This document shows, piece after piece, positions 17,702 to 26,270 of a DNA stretch of 64,000 nucleotides. Numbering within the stretch: the stretch's first letter is position 1; each line of letters starts with the position of its first letter. Both the position numbers and the translations under genes were made by a program. The stretch lies in the NCBI GenBank assembly GCA_016931535.1, contig JAFGEP010000086.1:62001-126000 (forward strand), written 5' to 3'. Source of the stretch: Bradymonadales bacterium. Lineage in GTDB: Bacteria; Myxococcota_A; Bradymonadia; JAFGEP01. Under the pieces are notes generated by a model. It was not told the origin of the DNA, did not search any database, and was given only the letters and a program-made list of their open reading frames with translations.

Positions 17702-19633
17702 TCAGCGGCCAAGAATGGACTCGAGATACTGCGGTTCATCGAAACAGAAGCGGGTTGACTCGTAGCCCGGCTGAGCGGCCCGCTCACCGAAAGGTCGGTC
17801 AGCCCCAGCGTCCATCAGGCAACCCGGGCTGGGGATAAGGCTGTGGTAGTGGCCGACCGGCTCGTAGGGCTGGGCCAGACCCACGCTGTGACCCACCTCG
17901 TGGGCCGAAGTCTCCCCGACGATCGACCCCAGGGCGCCGATCGCACGGGCCACGACCTCCACCCGGCTCATCTCCCCCAAGCCCTCGACCTCGTCCAGGG
18001 TCGCTGGCTGCTCCCGGACCGGATCGAAGATCTCATCGAACAGGGGATCGGGCAGGGGGGAGCCATAGGGACGAGGACCGGAGAAGGGGGGATGATCCGA
18101 CCAGTACAGGAAGGACTCGATGAACACCCCGCCATAGCCAGGAAAACCGTCGGCCTGAGTGGCGGCGTTGGCTCCCCCGATCTGGTCGTAGAGCCGCAGG
18201 TTGTTGACATCCTTCCCGCTGGTATTCTCGTACCCCATCAGGCCCAACCCGTTGGGGTCCGGCCCCCCGATCTCCAGGACGGAGTAGGCGCTCTGCAGAA
18301 AATCGGCGGGAGACTCCAGCACGAACTCCAGAGCGTAGGGGGACCAGATGGCCTGCATCCGGGACATCGCCACCTCCACGACTTGTTGGGAGGCCGCCTC
18401 CAGGCCGTAGTAGCGCAAGGAGTCCCAGAAACCGGGGAGAAAACGGGTGACCACCAGCTGGCGCACCCCGTTGACACGCAGATCGATGGCCATCGGTTCC
18501 CCTGCCAGCTCCTCGACTCCACTGATGGTGACCGGTGTGACCCATCCCTCGAACCGTCCCCGGGTCACGCCCAAAAACCCCGCGGCCAGGTGATCGACAC
18601 GCGTCTCCACCTCGATCGGCCAGCGAGCCTCCTGGCCCGAGACAAAGAGCAGCACCGCTTCGACAGGGCCGAAGCTCATCGGCGGGCTCCCCTGGGGGGT
18701 CAGCATGCCGTCGAAGCGGAGCAGGGTCACCTCCTGCGGCTCTTCGGGGTGTCCGAGAAAACCACCCCCCGTAAAGGTCACGATCTGCCCCAGGGCCACC
18801 TCGTCCGGCTGGTAGCCGAACAGCGCTGGCGGTACAAACTCCAGGGAGAGCGCCCTGGTTTCCGATTGGTGGCTCGATCCCGACCTCAGCTCGGAACACA
18901 ACCGGATGGTCCCCTCGAACTGGCCGGCCTTCAACCCACCGATGGCGGTAGACAGGCGAACGACTCCCCGCTGCCGGTCGAACCGCTCAGCCGGCACGAC
19001 CGGCAGGCTGACCGCCACGTTGACCGACCCCTCTCCGCTTACCTCCAGCTCACCGAGGAGCTCGGCTGTCAAGCTCCCCTCCTGGGGGGTGATGATGCCG
19101 CTGCCCCGCAGCACAAGCTGGTCGTTGCGAAAAACCCGCGCGGCCTGAAGCTCCTCCAGCGCAAGCGCCAGCTGCTCCGCGAGCTCCAGCTGGAGGGGGT
19201 AGGCCCCGCTGGCCTCATCCCCCTCCACAAATACCAGGTCGACCTGGTGCGATCCTTCTCCCAGCTCGGCCACTACCCCCTCGTGCACCGAAAACTCGAA
19301 GGTTCCTGAGCTGATGGCTTCCACCTGGTCCAGGTCGACCTGGCGGTCCGAGCCGGTCTCGGCCAACCGCAACAACCTGCCCGACCGCTCTTCGAGCGAT
19401 CCTCTGACGGTCACCCGCAGGACGCTCCCCGTCAACAGAGGAGTCGGGTGCTCCACCGAAAGGATCTCGATCGCAAGGTCCGGTGTGTCGTCCGGTGCCG
19501 CCACTGGATCGACGCACCCCGACCCGCCGGCCACGAACAGCCAGGTTCCGAGGACAGCCAAGCAGCCGGCCAGTAGTCGCCCGATCCCGCTATTGCGTAA
19601 TGAGGATCTCACCGACGTAATCCGCAGAGGCAT
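17702..19633 (-). CDS. Large secreted zincin-like lipoprotein with altered metal motif
   Basis: Up to 643 residues. A hydrophobic N terminus ends SGC (about residue 40), suggesting a lipoprotein. The middle is beta-rich, including an IPT/TIG-like module (PPALFGYQPDEVALGQIVTFTGGGFLG-type pattern). Near the C terminus, A-H-E-V-G-H-S-V-G-L-A-Q (His about 578) is a metzincin-style HExxHxxGxxQ: the third zinc ligand position is Gln instead of His/Asp. Two starts fit: ATG 19633 and GTG 19612; both overlap the end of the upstream gene, and neither has a clear Shine-Dalgarno. Domain order resembles surface metalloprotease-like proteins of Myxococcota. Proteolytic activity is uncertain because of the Gln. 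Confidence 0.72.
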   Translation of the reverse strand: MPLRITSVRSSLRNSGIGRLLAGCLAVLGTWLFVAGGSGCVDPVAAPDDTPDLAIEILSVEHPTPLLTGSVLRVTVRGSLEERSGRLLRLAETGSDRQVDLDQVEAISSGTFEFSVHEGVVAELGEGSHQVDLVFVEGDEASGAYPLQLELAEQLALALEELQAARVFRNDQLVLRGSGIITPQEGSLTAELLGELEVSGEGSVNVAVSLPVVPAERFDRQRGVVRLSTAIGGLKAGQFEGTIRLCSELRSGSSHQSETRALSLEFVPPALFGYQPDEVALGQIVTFTGGGFLGHPEEPQEVTLLRFDGMLTPQGSPPMSFGPVEAVLLFVSGQEARWPIEVETRVDHLAAGFLGVTRGRFEGWVTPVTISGVEELAGEPMAIDLRVNGVRQLVVTRFLPGFWDSLRYYGLEAASQQVVEVAMSRMQAIWSPYALEFVLESPADFLQSAYSVLEIGGPDPNGLGLMGYENTSGKDVNNLRLYDQIGGANAATQADGFPGYGGVFIESFLYWSDHPPFSGPRPYGSPLPDPLFDEIFDPVREQPATLDEVEGLGEMSRVEVVARAIGALGSIVGETSAHEVGHSVGLAQPYEPVGHYHSLIPSPGCLMDAGADRPFGERAAQPGYESTRFCFDEPQYLESILGR

Positions 19634-21611
19634 CGCTGAAGACCGAGTAGACGCGAAGGATGTAGGTACCGGTGTCGGTCAAGTCAACCGTGAGGGTCTC
19701 CTCGTCCTCGATATAGGAGAAGGCACCGGCGATGTAGGATCCGTCCGCCTTGTACAGCTTCAGGTCCAGGTCGGCCAGCCCCTCGCCCACCGACTCGAAA
19801 AGCAGGGCCACATCGACCCGGCTGGCCTGTGTCAGCTCGAATCGCCGGTAGTCGTTGTCCTGTGGGCAGATCCTCCCTTCGAACCAGCCGTCCGTCCCGA
19901 TGGGTTGAGCCGTCAGGAGGGTGTTGTCCGGCTCCCACTCGTCGTTCACGCAACAGGTGCCCGAGCTCTGCTGAACGGTCAGGCGATACGGCCCGTAGTC
20001 GTACACGGTATAGCCGAACACCTTGACGACGACCTGGCTGGAAGGAGGAAGACAGGTCTGCACGATCTCGGATTCGCCGATCCCGGCGCTCCTGCCGATC
20101 AGCACCTCATCCTCATCGAACAGCTCCAGGTCCAGGTCGATCACCTCCCATTCGTAGTCGCTGACGGTCACGGTGACATCGGTATCGGCACCGGAAAGGA
20201 CCTGTATCCGGAAGTAGTCCGGATTCAGGGGACAGATCGTGGCGTCGGTCGCGCTTTGCGTCAGCGGTGCGGCTCCCCCAAAGCTGTCGTTGGGCTCGAA
20301 GCCATCATCCTGGCAGCTTGGCTCCCCTCCGTTGCAGACCGTGTCCGCATCCCCACAGGCGTCCACCGTGGCCCCCTCCCGGGTCACGGTGGCCTGGCAG
20401 GTCCCGGTGGTACAGGTGGTACCGCCGCCGCAGGGTGGCAGGCAGACCCCCCCGGTGCTGGTGGTCGCGCACACCCCGCTCTGGCAGCCGGCAGAGGAGG
20501 TACAGCTCTCGCACAGCAGAGCCAGGGGCTGTTCGGAAGACCCGACCGCGATGAAACGACGCAGGGGGGTGTCCGTCCGATGGTCGCAGGTGGCCCCGTT
20601 CGGGTCGTCATTGTCGGTCACCGAAACCAGATAGTACACCGTGCGCTCTTGGGAGGCTTGCAGCTCCATCGAAGGGATCTGGGCGGTCCAGCTTCCGCTC
20701 GATTCGGAGAAGGTGGTCTGATCGAATCCGCTCAGATCGGGGTTGGACTCGCTGGCGGGTGCCGTGGTGCTGAAGTACAGGAGCGGCGCGTCCCTGATCC
20801 CCAGATCGTCCGTCACCGAGATGACCACGGGGTACCCCCCCTGCTGCTCCACGCGGGCGTTGTCGGCTGGCGACAGAACCGAGACGGCCGGCGGTTCGCC
20901 CGGACATTGCTCGGTCGGGGGGCTGCGCAGGACGATCAGGTAGTCGTGGAGGGTCGGTGCGTGGTCGCCATCATCGGCCTGGAGCTGGATCGTCCACCGT
21001 TCGGACTTGTCGATCTGCTCGGGGCCGGGGATCCACTCGAAGCGCGCCTGCTTGGGTCCCAGGTTGACCAGCTGGGATCCTTCGGGTGGATTGCCCGTCA
21101 TCTGGATCTCGACATCGGTGCTGTCGTCATCCCGGACCTCGATCTCGAAACGAACGGCCGGATCTCTCGCCAGGTCGTAGGTCCCTCCCGCACCCGGCCG
21201 CAGGAAGATGGGGGCTGCGCTGGCAGCGGGGTCGACCTGGATCAGGACCGACTGGCTGTTGCCCCCGTTGGGAGAGGTGATGGAGAAGACGAACTGGTGG
21301 GTTCCGACGTGGCTTGCAAGCGGCGTCCAGATGAACTCGCCGCCCGACGGGGTTCCCGCGATGTGGGTGACCTGGGACAGTCCCGGGAGGTCAGGGCCGG
21401 TAAAGGTATAAGTGAGGCCGACCCCACTGGGGTTTCGAACCGACAGGTCGAGCCGCAGCGTCTCGTTCACCACGACCGCCGCAGGTTGTAACGGCAGGAG
21501 CTCGGGCGCTTCGCCTCCTCCGGCACAACCGACCAGTAGAGAAACCCCCAAGGCCCAAACCAGGACGCGCCAGCGCCCCGCTATCGGATGGACAGGACGA
21601 TGATCTCTCAC
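19590..21611 (-). CDS. Secreted multi-domain lipoprotein with Ig-like and PPC domains
   Basis: Protein of 673 residues from GTG 21611 (GGAGGG 11 bases upstream); the frame is open to 21806 but the signal peptide begins here and ends L-L-V-G-C, a good lipobox. Order: two cadherin/Ig-like beta domains with T-F-x-G-P-D-L-P-G and F-x-W-T-P-L-A patterns (about 35-220); a further Ig-like module (about 225-340); a Cys-rich knot (LCESCTSSAGCQSGVC, then CGGGTTCTTGTC, about 350-410); then two pre-peptidase C-terminal (PPC) domains starting D-x-F-E-P-N-D-S-F and D-E-W-E-P-D-N-T-L. PPC domains usually accompany secreted proteases and the next gene encodes a zincin-like protein, so the pair may act together. 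No catalytic motif of its own. The 3' end overlaps the next gene by 44 bp (22 bp if GTG 19612 is used). Confidence 0.78.
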   Translation of the reverse strand: MRDHRPVHPIAGRWRVLVWALGVSLLVGCAGGGEAPELLPLQPAAVVVNETLRLDLSVRNPSGVGLTYTFTGPDLPGLSQVTHIAGTPSGGEFIWTPLASHVGTHQFVFSITSPNGGNSQSVLIQVDPAASAAPIFLRPGAGGTYDLARDPAVRFEIEVRDDDSTDVEIQMTGNPPEGSQLVNLGPKQARFEWIPGPEQIDKSERWTIQLQADDGDHAPTLHDYLIVLRSPPTEQCPGEPPAVSVLSPADNARVEQQGGYPVVISVTDDLGIRDAPLLYFSTTAPASESNPDLSGFDQTTFSESSGSWTAQIPSMELQASQERTVYYLVSVTDNDDPNGATCDHRTDTPLRRFIAVGSSEQPLALLCESCTSSAGCQSGVCATTSTGGVCLPPCGGGTTCTTGTCQATVTREGATVDACGDADTVCNGGEPSCQDDGFEPNDSFGGAAPLTQSATDATICPLNPDYFRIQVLSGADTDVTVTVSDYEWEVIDLDLELFDEDEVLIGRSAGIGESEIVQTCLPPSSQVVVKVFGYTVYDYGPYRLTVQQSSGTCCVNDEWEPDNTLLTAQPIGTDGWFEGRICPQDNDYRRFELTQASRVDVALLFESVGEGLADLDLKLYKADGSYIAGAFSYIEDEETLTVDLTDTGTYILRVYSVFSDASADYVGEILITQ

Positions 21612-21949
21612 GGTGGTCAGATCCCTCCACAATCTGCTAGCTAGTCCAACTAATGGACAGGCTAGTACGCATCGTCCATCCATGCAACACCTCCCCCCCA
21701 GGCGGAGGTGGTGCCGCGCGTCGCCTGGGCATTTCCCCTCGCCTCCGAGACTCCGCCACCCCCCGGCGGTTACTGGCGTAACCGCTCGGCGGGTCCCGGC
21801 GTCCACTCTACGGACTCGGGGAAAGCTCAGGCTTCACGCTGGGCGATCCTCCCCCGAGGCGGAGCCCGGGGGAGGTGGCGCGAAGCGCCGGAGGGGGCCG
21901 GCGCGCAGCGCCGGAGGGGGCGTTCCTCCCCCCCAGGTAGTCGTTTCGG
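21612..21949. repeat. Non-coding stretch with GC-rich hairpin repeats
   Basis: About 340 bp between the PPC lipoprotein start and the ferredoxin stop. Near 21644-21658 is GTCCA-N5-TGGAC inside CTAG repeats. From 21848 to 21934 there are three consecutive hairpins: CCTCCCCCG/CGGGGGAGG (21848-21875), GGCGC-GAA-GCGCC (21877-21889) and CCGGCGC-GCA-GCGCCGG (21898-21914), with the direct repeat GCGCCGGAGGGGGC at 21885 and 21908. It probably ends the ferredoxin transcript and looks like a dispersed palindromic element. Confidence 0.6.
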
Positions 21950-22261
21950 CTACCGCTTCTGGTAGAAATCGACCGCCTTGTCGGCATAGGCGGTCCACTG
22001 GGCGGGCAGTTCTTCGATGGGAAAGATCGCCTCGTTGGGGCATTCCATTGCGCACGCACCGCAGTCGATACATTCCTCCGGGTCGATGTACAGCTGGATG
22101 TCGGCACCATATTTCGCCAAGACCGCCTCCTGGCCGCCGCTTTCCCGAGTCGCCCGGATCTCCTCGACATCGACGGGACCGTGGATGGCGTCGGTGGGGC
22201 ACACCTCTACACAGGCGGTTTCCACTTTTCCCACACAGGGTGCAGCGATTACGTGTGGCAT
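21950..22261 (-). CDS. 7Fe-type ferredoxin, copy 2
   Basis: Small electron carrier, 103 residues. The first cluster motif is C-V-G-K-V-E-T-A-C-V-E-V-C-P (C-X7-C-X3-C-P) and the second is C-I-D-C-G-A-C-A-M-E-C-P (C-X2-C-X2-C-X3-C-P). In Azotobacter-type FdI the first motif has one more Cys (after C-X2); its absence here leaves the ligand set of a [3Fe-4S]/[4Fe-4S] ferredoxin. An insert of about 20 residues lies between the motifs. ATG 22261 is preceded by GGAGGAG. It is highly similar to the next copy upstream, clearly a tandem duplication, and lies 52 bp after it. Electron partners unknown. Confidence 0.9.
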   Translation of the reverse strand: MPHVIAAPCVGKVETACVEVCPTDAIHGPVDVEEIRATRESGGQEAVLAKYGADIQLYIDPEECIDCGACAMECPNEAIFPIEELPAQWTAYADKAVDFYQKR

Positions 22262-22313
22262 CGAGAACACTCCTCCATGCGGTTGAGACAGTAAAAGGGG
22301 AAAGATCGGGCTA

Positions 22314-22625
22314 CTAGCGGTCCTGGTAGAACTGAACCGCCTTGTCGATATAGGAAGCCCACTTTTCGGGCAGCTCATCTTGATCGAAGATGGCTTCGGC
22401 TGGACATTCGGTCGCACAGGCCCCGCAGTCGATGCACTCCTCCGGGTCGATGTAAAGCTGAATGTCCGCACCATACTTCTGGAGGACCGCCTCTTGGCCC
22501 CCCTGGTCACGAGTTGCACGAATCTCTTCAGCCTCGACCGGGCCATGGATGGCATCCGTAGGGCACACATCCACGCACGCGGTGTCCACCACCCCCACAC
22601 ACGGTTCTGCGATCACATAAGCCAT
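22314..22625 (-). CDS. 7Fe-type ferredoxin, copy 1
   Basis: Protein of 103 residues with the same layout as copy 2: C-V-G-V-V-D-T-A-C-V-D-V-C-P, an identical inter-motif stretch around KYGADIQLYIDPEECIDCGAC, and a shared C terminus ending F-Y-Q-[DK]-R. Differences between copies are scattered and conservative, as in paralogues kept under selection. First gene of a two-gene minus-strand unit with its own predicted promoter. The start is ATG 22625. It could donate electrons to oxidoreductases elsewhere in the genome; nothing adjacent identifies the partner. Confidence 0.9.
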   Translation of the reverse strand: MAYVIAEPCVGVVDTACVDVCPTDAIHGPVEAEEIRATRDQGGQEAVLQKYGADIQLYIDPEECIDCGACATECPAEAIFDQDELPEKWASYIDKAVQFYQDR

Positions 22626-22671
22626 GGGTATACACTCCAGTTGAAAACACCCCCTCTCAAGAGGCGGCGGG

Positions 22672-22700
22672 ACTATAATACACCGATCTGACAATGGCAA
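22672..22700 (-). promoter_or_regulatory. Predicted sigma70-type promoter for the twin ferredoxins
   Basis: On the minus strand, TTGCCA (22700-22695), a 17-bp spacer, and TATAGT (22677-22672). It lies about 45 bp upstream of the first ferredoxin start. On the plus strand the same stretch reads TATAAT (22674-22679) without a correctly spaced -35, so tsaC may use a weaker overlapping promoter. Confidence 0.5.
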
Positions 22701-22722
22701 ACCCCTGATTCGAGCGGGGCCC

Positions 22723-23352
22723 ATGCAAAGCGACCCAGTTGACCGCGCAGTGAACATCCTGAGAAAAGGAGGCCTGGTTGCCTACCCCACGGAGACCTTC
22801 TACGGCATCGCGGCCTGGGTGCATTGTGAGCGTGCGCTGCGAAGGCTGAGCCGGATCAAGGGGAGACCGGTAGACTCCCCATTTCCCCTGTTGATCCCGG
22901 ATGTGCACTCGTTGTGGGAGCTGGTGTCCGTTGAGGCTCCCCGCGAGCTGATCCAACAGCTGGCCAAAGCGTTCTGGCCGGGACCCCTCACCTTGGTTTT
23001 ACCGGCTCGGGAGACCCTGTCCCGGCAGCTGGTCGGGCCCGACGGGGGGGTTGCCATGCGGGTATCGAGCCACCCACTGGCTGCCAGGCTGACCCAGGGG
23101 GTGGGAGGGCCGATCACCGCGACCAGCGCCAACTTTCGGGGCCAGCCTCCGCCTTCGGACCCGGAGGCCATCCGTCGGTCCGGGCTGGCACAACGGCTGG
23201 ATCTCCTTCTCGATGGAGGTCCGACTGGGGGCCAGAATCCCTCTACCTTGCTGCGGTTGGAGCAAAAGCAGGCGACCATTCTCAGGCCCGGCGCGTTGCA
23301 TGCCGAGTTGCTCGCTTCTGTACTGGCCTCATTGAATGTCGAGCTGAGATAG
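22723..23352 (+). CDS. tsaC: Threonylcarbamoyl-AMP synthase (TsaC/Sua5/YrdC family)
   Basis: Makes L-threonylcarbamoyl-AMP from Thr, bicarbonate and ATP for the t6A37 modification of ANN-decoding tRNAs. It is 209 residues, a single YrdC domain. Typical motifs: GGLVAYPTETFYGIA near residue 17, RIKGRPVDSPFPLL (substrate-binding Lys/Arg), FWPGPLTLVLP, VAMRVSSHPLA and PITATSANFRG. Transcribed divergently from the ferredoxins. The remaining t6A genes (tsaB, D, E) are not in this window. Confidence 0.93.
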   Translation: MQSDPVDRAVNILRKGGLVAYPTETFYGIAAWVHCERALRRLSRIKGRPVDSPFPLLIPDVHSLWELVSVEAPRELIQQLAKAFWPGPLTLVLPARETLSRQLVGPDGGVAMRVSSHPLAARLTQGVGGPITATSANFRGQPPPSDPEAIRRSGLAQRLDLLLDGGPTGGQNPSTLLRLEQKQATILRPGALHAELLASVLASLNVELR

Positions 23353-23423
23353 GGTCTACTGGAAAATTGTGCGCACAGCATGGGGCGGTCTGGTGATCGG
23401 CCCCATATGGACCAGAAAACAGG

Positions 23424-24764
23424 ATGGCCACGATCAGTCCCTTTCGAGCGGTTCGCTACGAGTTGACCCGGGCAGGGAATCCCCGGGATCTGGTCTCTTA
23501 CCCCCAGCATCTCTTGGATACCGATACCAGGCAGCGGCTATGCGCCAGAAACCGCCACAATGTCTGCCACCTGACCGCTGACCTCTTCGACGGCCAATCG
23601 GAACCGCTCGACCTCGCCGGTGTCAAGCTGCCCTTCTTCCGGCGTTGGCTCAAGGAGGGTGTTCTTCGCCAGGACCGAGACCATGGCTTGTACCTGTACG
23701 AACAGTCTTGTCCTGTCAGCCGGGGCCGGCAAATCCGGCAGGGCTTTTTCGGGCTGGTTCTGTTGGATCCCCCCCAATCTCAAAGCATACTTCCCCACGC
23801 TCACGGCCGGCCGGACCAGCTCGATACTTGCCTGCAGCGCATCCGTACGACCCAAGCCATCCTGGAGCCCGTCTCCCTGCTGTTCGAGGACCCTGACGGC
23901 GCCATCGCAGGCGCCTTGATCGAAGCCCGTAGCGCCTTCCCCGATCTGGCCTTGACCACGGACGATCAGATCGAGCACCGGCTCTTCTACCTGACCGATC
24001 CCGTACAGATCCAAAAGATTGTGGAGCCGCTCCAGGACGCAAGCTTGCTGATCGCCGATAATCACAGCGGCTACGAAGCGGCGCAGGCCTATCAGGCCCA
24101 CTGCCAGGTCGGCCAAACAGCACCCGGGCATGGTAGTCCAAGGCACGCATCGAGCCACATGCTGGCATTCTTGACCGGTTATCCGAGCGAAGCGACCTCC
24201 ATCGCAATGAACCACCTGGTCATCCGCGACCTCCCCGATTTTTCTTTTCCCGCCTTCCTTCGCAGGATGGCCGAGCGGTTTCAGCTCACCCAGCTCCCCT
24301 CGCTGCGCAACATGGAGCAGATCGAAGCGCTGTTGCAGGAGGCGGGAAGGAACGCTCCTGCGTTCGCCGTTCTGGCTGGAGGTGCTGGCGGCCGTCGCGT
24401 GGGCTATCTGGCCGTGTTGGACCTCGAGCGAGCCGCTCCTCGACTGGCCGGGATCCCGGGTCCCCCGGAGTTGGCCCGCTCGGAGCCGATGGTGCTCGAC
24501 GAGCTGATCTTGCGAGACCTGTTGGGGATCGCGGTGGAAGCCGGCCAGAGGTCGCCTCACCTGTCCGAGGTTGCCCAGGTGAACCCGCTCCTCCAGATCG
24601 GTCGTTCCAGTCAGACCCAGCTGGTGATCATGACCAACGAGATCGCGATCCCGGCGCTGGAGCGGTTGAGTCGATCGGGAGGGCGGCTCCCTTCAGAGCC
24701 GACCCACATTGTTCCCGCGCCTCTGTCGGGACTGGTCTTTTTCGATCTGACCGCCCACCCATGA
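23424..24764 (+). CDS. DUF1015 family protein
   Basis: Protein of 446 residues that matches the widespread DUF1015 family in length and in characteristic segments: an N terminus ISPFRAVRY-type 'PF.A.R' motif, NPRDLVSYP, RNRHNVCHLT, LYLYEQS, LEPVSLLFEDPDG, LFYLTDP followed by IADNHSGYEAA-type 'ADGHHRYE' equivalent, and HMLAFLTGYPSEA. In most members the motif reads ADGHHR; here ADNHSGYE deviates. No biochemical function is established; some annotations call it kinase-inhibitor-like without proof. The stop overlaps the next start (ATGA), so it is coupled to the methyltransferase. Confidence 0.85.
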   Translation: MATISPFRAVRYELTRAGNPRDLVSYPQHLLDTDTRQRLCARNRHNVCHLTADLFDGQSEPLDLAGVKLPFFRRWLKEGVLRQDRDHGLYLYEQSCPVSRGRQIRQGFFGLVLLDPPQSQSILPHAHGRPDQLDTCLQRIRTTQAILEPVSLLFEDPDGAIAGALIEARSAFPDLALTTDDQIEHRLFYLTDPVQIQKIVEPLQDASLLIADNHSGYEAAQAYQAHCQVGQTAPGHGSPRHASSHMLAFLTGYPSEATSIAMNHLVIRDLPDFSFPAFLRRMAERFQLTQLPSLRNMEQIEALLQEAGRNAPAFAVLAGGAGGRRVGYLAVLDLERAAPRLAGIPGPPELARSEPMVLDELILRDLLGIAVEAGQRSPHLSEVAQVNPLLQIGRSSQTQLVIMTNEIAIPALERLSRSGGRLPSEPTHIVPAPLSGLVFFDLTAHP

Positions 24765-25675
24765 AGCCGATGGTGCCAGGTTCACAGCCGCCCGACGGGA
24801 TCGCCCTCCAACAGCTGGAGGAAGAGCGAGACAAACGAGAGAGGCTTGTGGAAGGGGAGGCTGACGATCCCCTGTTTGAGGGGGCCGAAGCCGTCACCGG
24901 TTCTGGGGGAACCCGCCCCGATCTCGATCTGTCTGTGGACACGCTGTTTCAGGGCGCGATCGTCCTGAGGCAGCGGGTTCGGGGAGATCGCGTCGCGCTG
25001 GACACCTTGCTCTTGGCGGGAGCGCTGCGGCTCCCACCTGGGGCCCGCGTGCTGGACCTGGGTTGTGGCAACGGTGCGCTCATCCTGGCCATCTGGCACC
25101 TGCACCACCCGGCAAGCGTCTGGGGAGTGGAGATCCAGCGCCGCCAGGTCGAGTTGGCGGAGCAGAACCTCCGTGAAAACCGCCTGCAGGCAATGTCTCG
25201 CGTCATCCAGGGAGATGTCCGCCAGATCCAGGATATTCTGAGCGGTGCCTCGGTCGAGGCGGTGGTCTGTAACCCTCCCTATTACCCCTACCGATCCGGC
25301 CGGATCAATCCGGACCTGGAGCGAGCCATGGCCCGCCACGAGATCTCCGGCTCTCTGGGCGATTTTGTCCAGGCGGCTGGATACGCCCTGGTTCGAGGAG
25401 GGGTGCTGCTGACCATCCTTCCAGCATTCCGCCTGCCCGATCTGCTTTCCGCAGTCAAACGGGCGCACCTTGCCCCCCGCTGGATCCAGTTCGTCCATCC
25501 CAATCCCGATGCAGCCGCTTCCCTGGTCCTGATGGAAGCACGGAAGGGTGGCGCGCCTCGCCTGGTGATCCGGCCGCCGTTGCCAGTCCGGATCGGCTCG
25601 GAGTACTCTGCTTGTGTGAGCACGCTATTGGCCGGCAATCGGCCTTGTTACCCAGGGGAGGACAAGAGGCCATGA
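24761..25675 (+). CDS. SAM-dependent N6-adenine methyltransferase, TrmN6-like
   Basis: Protein of 304 residues with a Rossmann methyltransferase core: VRGDRVALDTLLLAGAL ahead of motif I LDLGCGNGALILAI, the acidic loop GVEIQRRQVELAEQN, and the catalytic N-P-P-Y-Y (VVCNPPYYPYRSGR), diagnostic for amino-methylating enzymes. The arrangement matches tRNA1(Val) A37 N6-methyltransferase (TrmN6/YfiC). There is an N-terminal extension of about 60 charged residues absent from typical members. The substrate could be another RNA. Overlaps both neighbours by ATGA, indicating one coupled unit. Confidence 0.82.
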   Translation: MKPMVPGSQPPDGIALQQLEEERDKRERLVEGEADDPLFEGAEAVTGSGGTRPDLDLSVDTLFQGAIVLRQRVRGDRVALDTLLLAGALRLPPGARVLDLGCGNGALILAIWHLHHPASVWGVEIQRRQVELAEQNLRENRLQAMSRVIQGDVRQIQDILSGASVEAVVCNPPYYPYRSGRINPDLERAMARHEISGSLGDFVQAAGYALVRGGVLLTILPAFRLPDLLSAVKRAHLAPRWIQFVHPNPDAAASLVLMEARKGGAPRLVIRPPLPVRIGSEYSACVSTLLAGNRPCYPGEDKRP

Positions 25676-26178
25676 GCCGAAACTCGGAACGCTACCCCTT
25701 GTCGTCGGAACCCTTACGACTGGACGTTCTACTCTCGATCGGCCTGGTACTCTGGTTGATGTCCTTTGGGTGTGGCTCGAGCGCATCCTACCAACCCCCG
25801 ACACCCCAGTCCGACGCCATGCGGCAGGCCCAGACAGCGATCTCCAACGCGCTGGTCCGCTCCACAGACGCCCAGCAGACCCAAGATGACATCGCCTTTC
25901 TTGCTCGATTCAATCCTGCCCCTTGCGACTGCCCCCAGTGGGAGATCTTCCTGTGGGGAACATGGAGCCGGGTGCACCTGGAAGCCATCACCAACCACCC
26001 ACCCGATCTCGACCCGCTGTTGGAGAGAGCCCGGAACGATCGGGACAGCGGACGGTTCACCGTGTATACTGTGACTGGCCAACTGAGCTCGGATCTGCGG
26101 ACAGCCTCAACCGGCCTGAAGTACCACACCTTGCGGGTGATACCGGACGAATGGGGGATCTCGCTGGATTATCGTTGA
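25672..26178 (+). CDS. Small putative lipoprotein
   Basis: Protein of 168 residues. The N terminus is polar, then hydrophobic (residues 18-33) ending S-F-G-C (Cys34), a weak lipobox. The mature part begins with a Ser/Pro/Gln linker and has a C-D-C pair near residue 83 (NPAPCDCPQWEIFLWG), followed by a mixed alpha/beta region ending EWGISLDYR. No family recognised; a small envelope domain is likely. ATG 25672 overlaps the upstream stop (ATGA). Confidence 0.68.
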   Translation: MSRNSERYPLSSEPLRLDVLLSIGLVLWLMSFGCGSSASYQPPTPQSDAMRQAQTAISNALVRSTDAQQTQDDIAFLARFNPAPCDCPQWEIFLWGTWSRVHLEAITNHPPDLDPLLERARNDRDSGRFTVYTVTGQLSSDLRTASTGLKYHTLRVIPDEWGISLDYR

Positions 26179-26270
26179 CCGTCGGCCAGTTACGTGTAAA
26201 GAATCGGGCATTGGGATTGTATCCGAAACCTCCCAGCAATGGACCTCGCGTCCCATCAGCCGGATGATCT

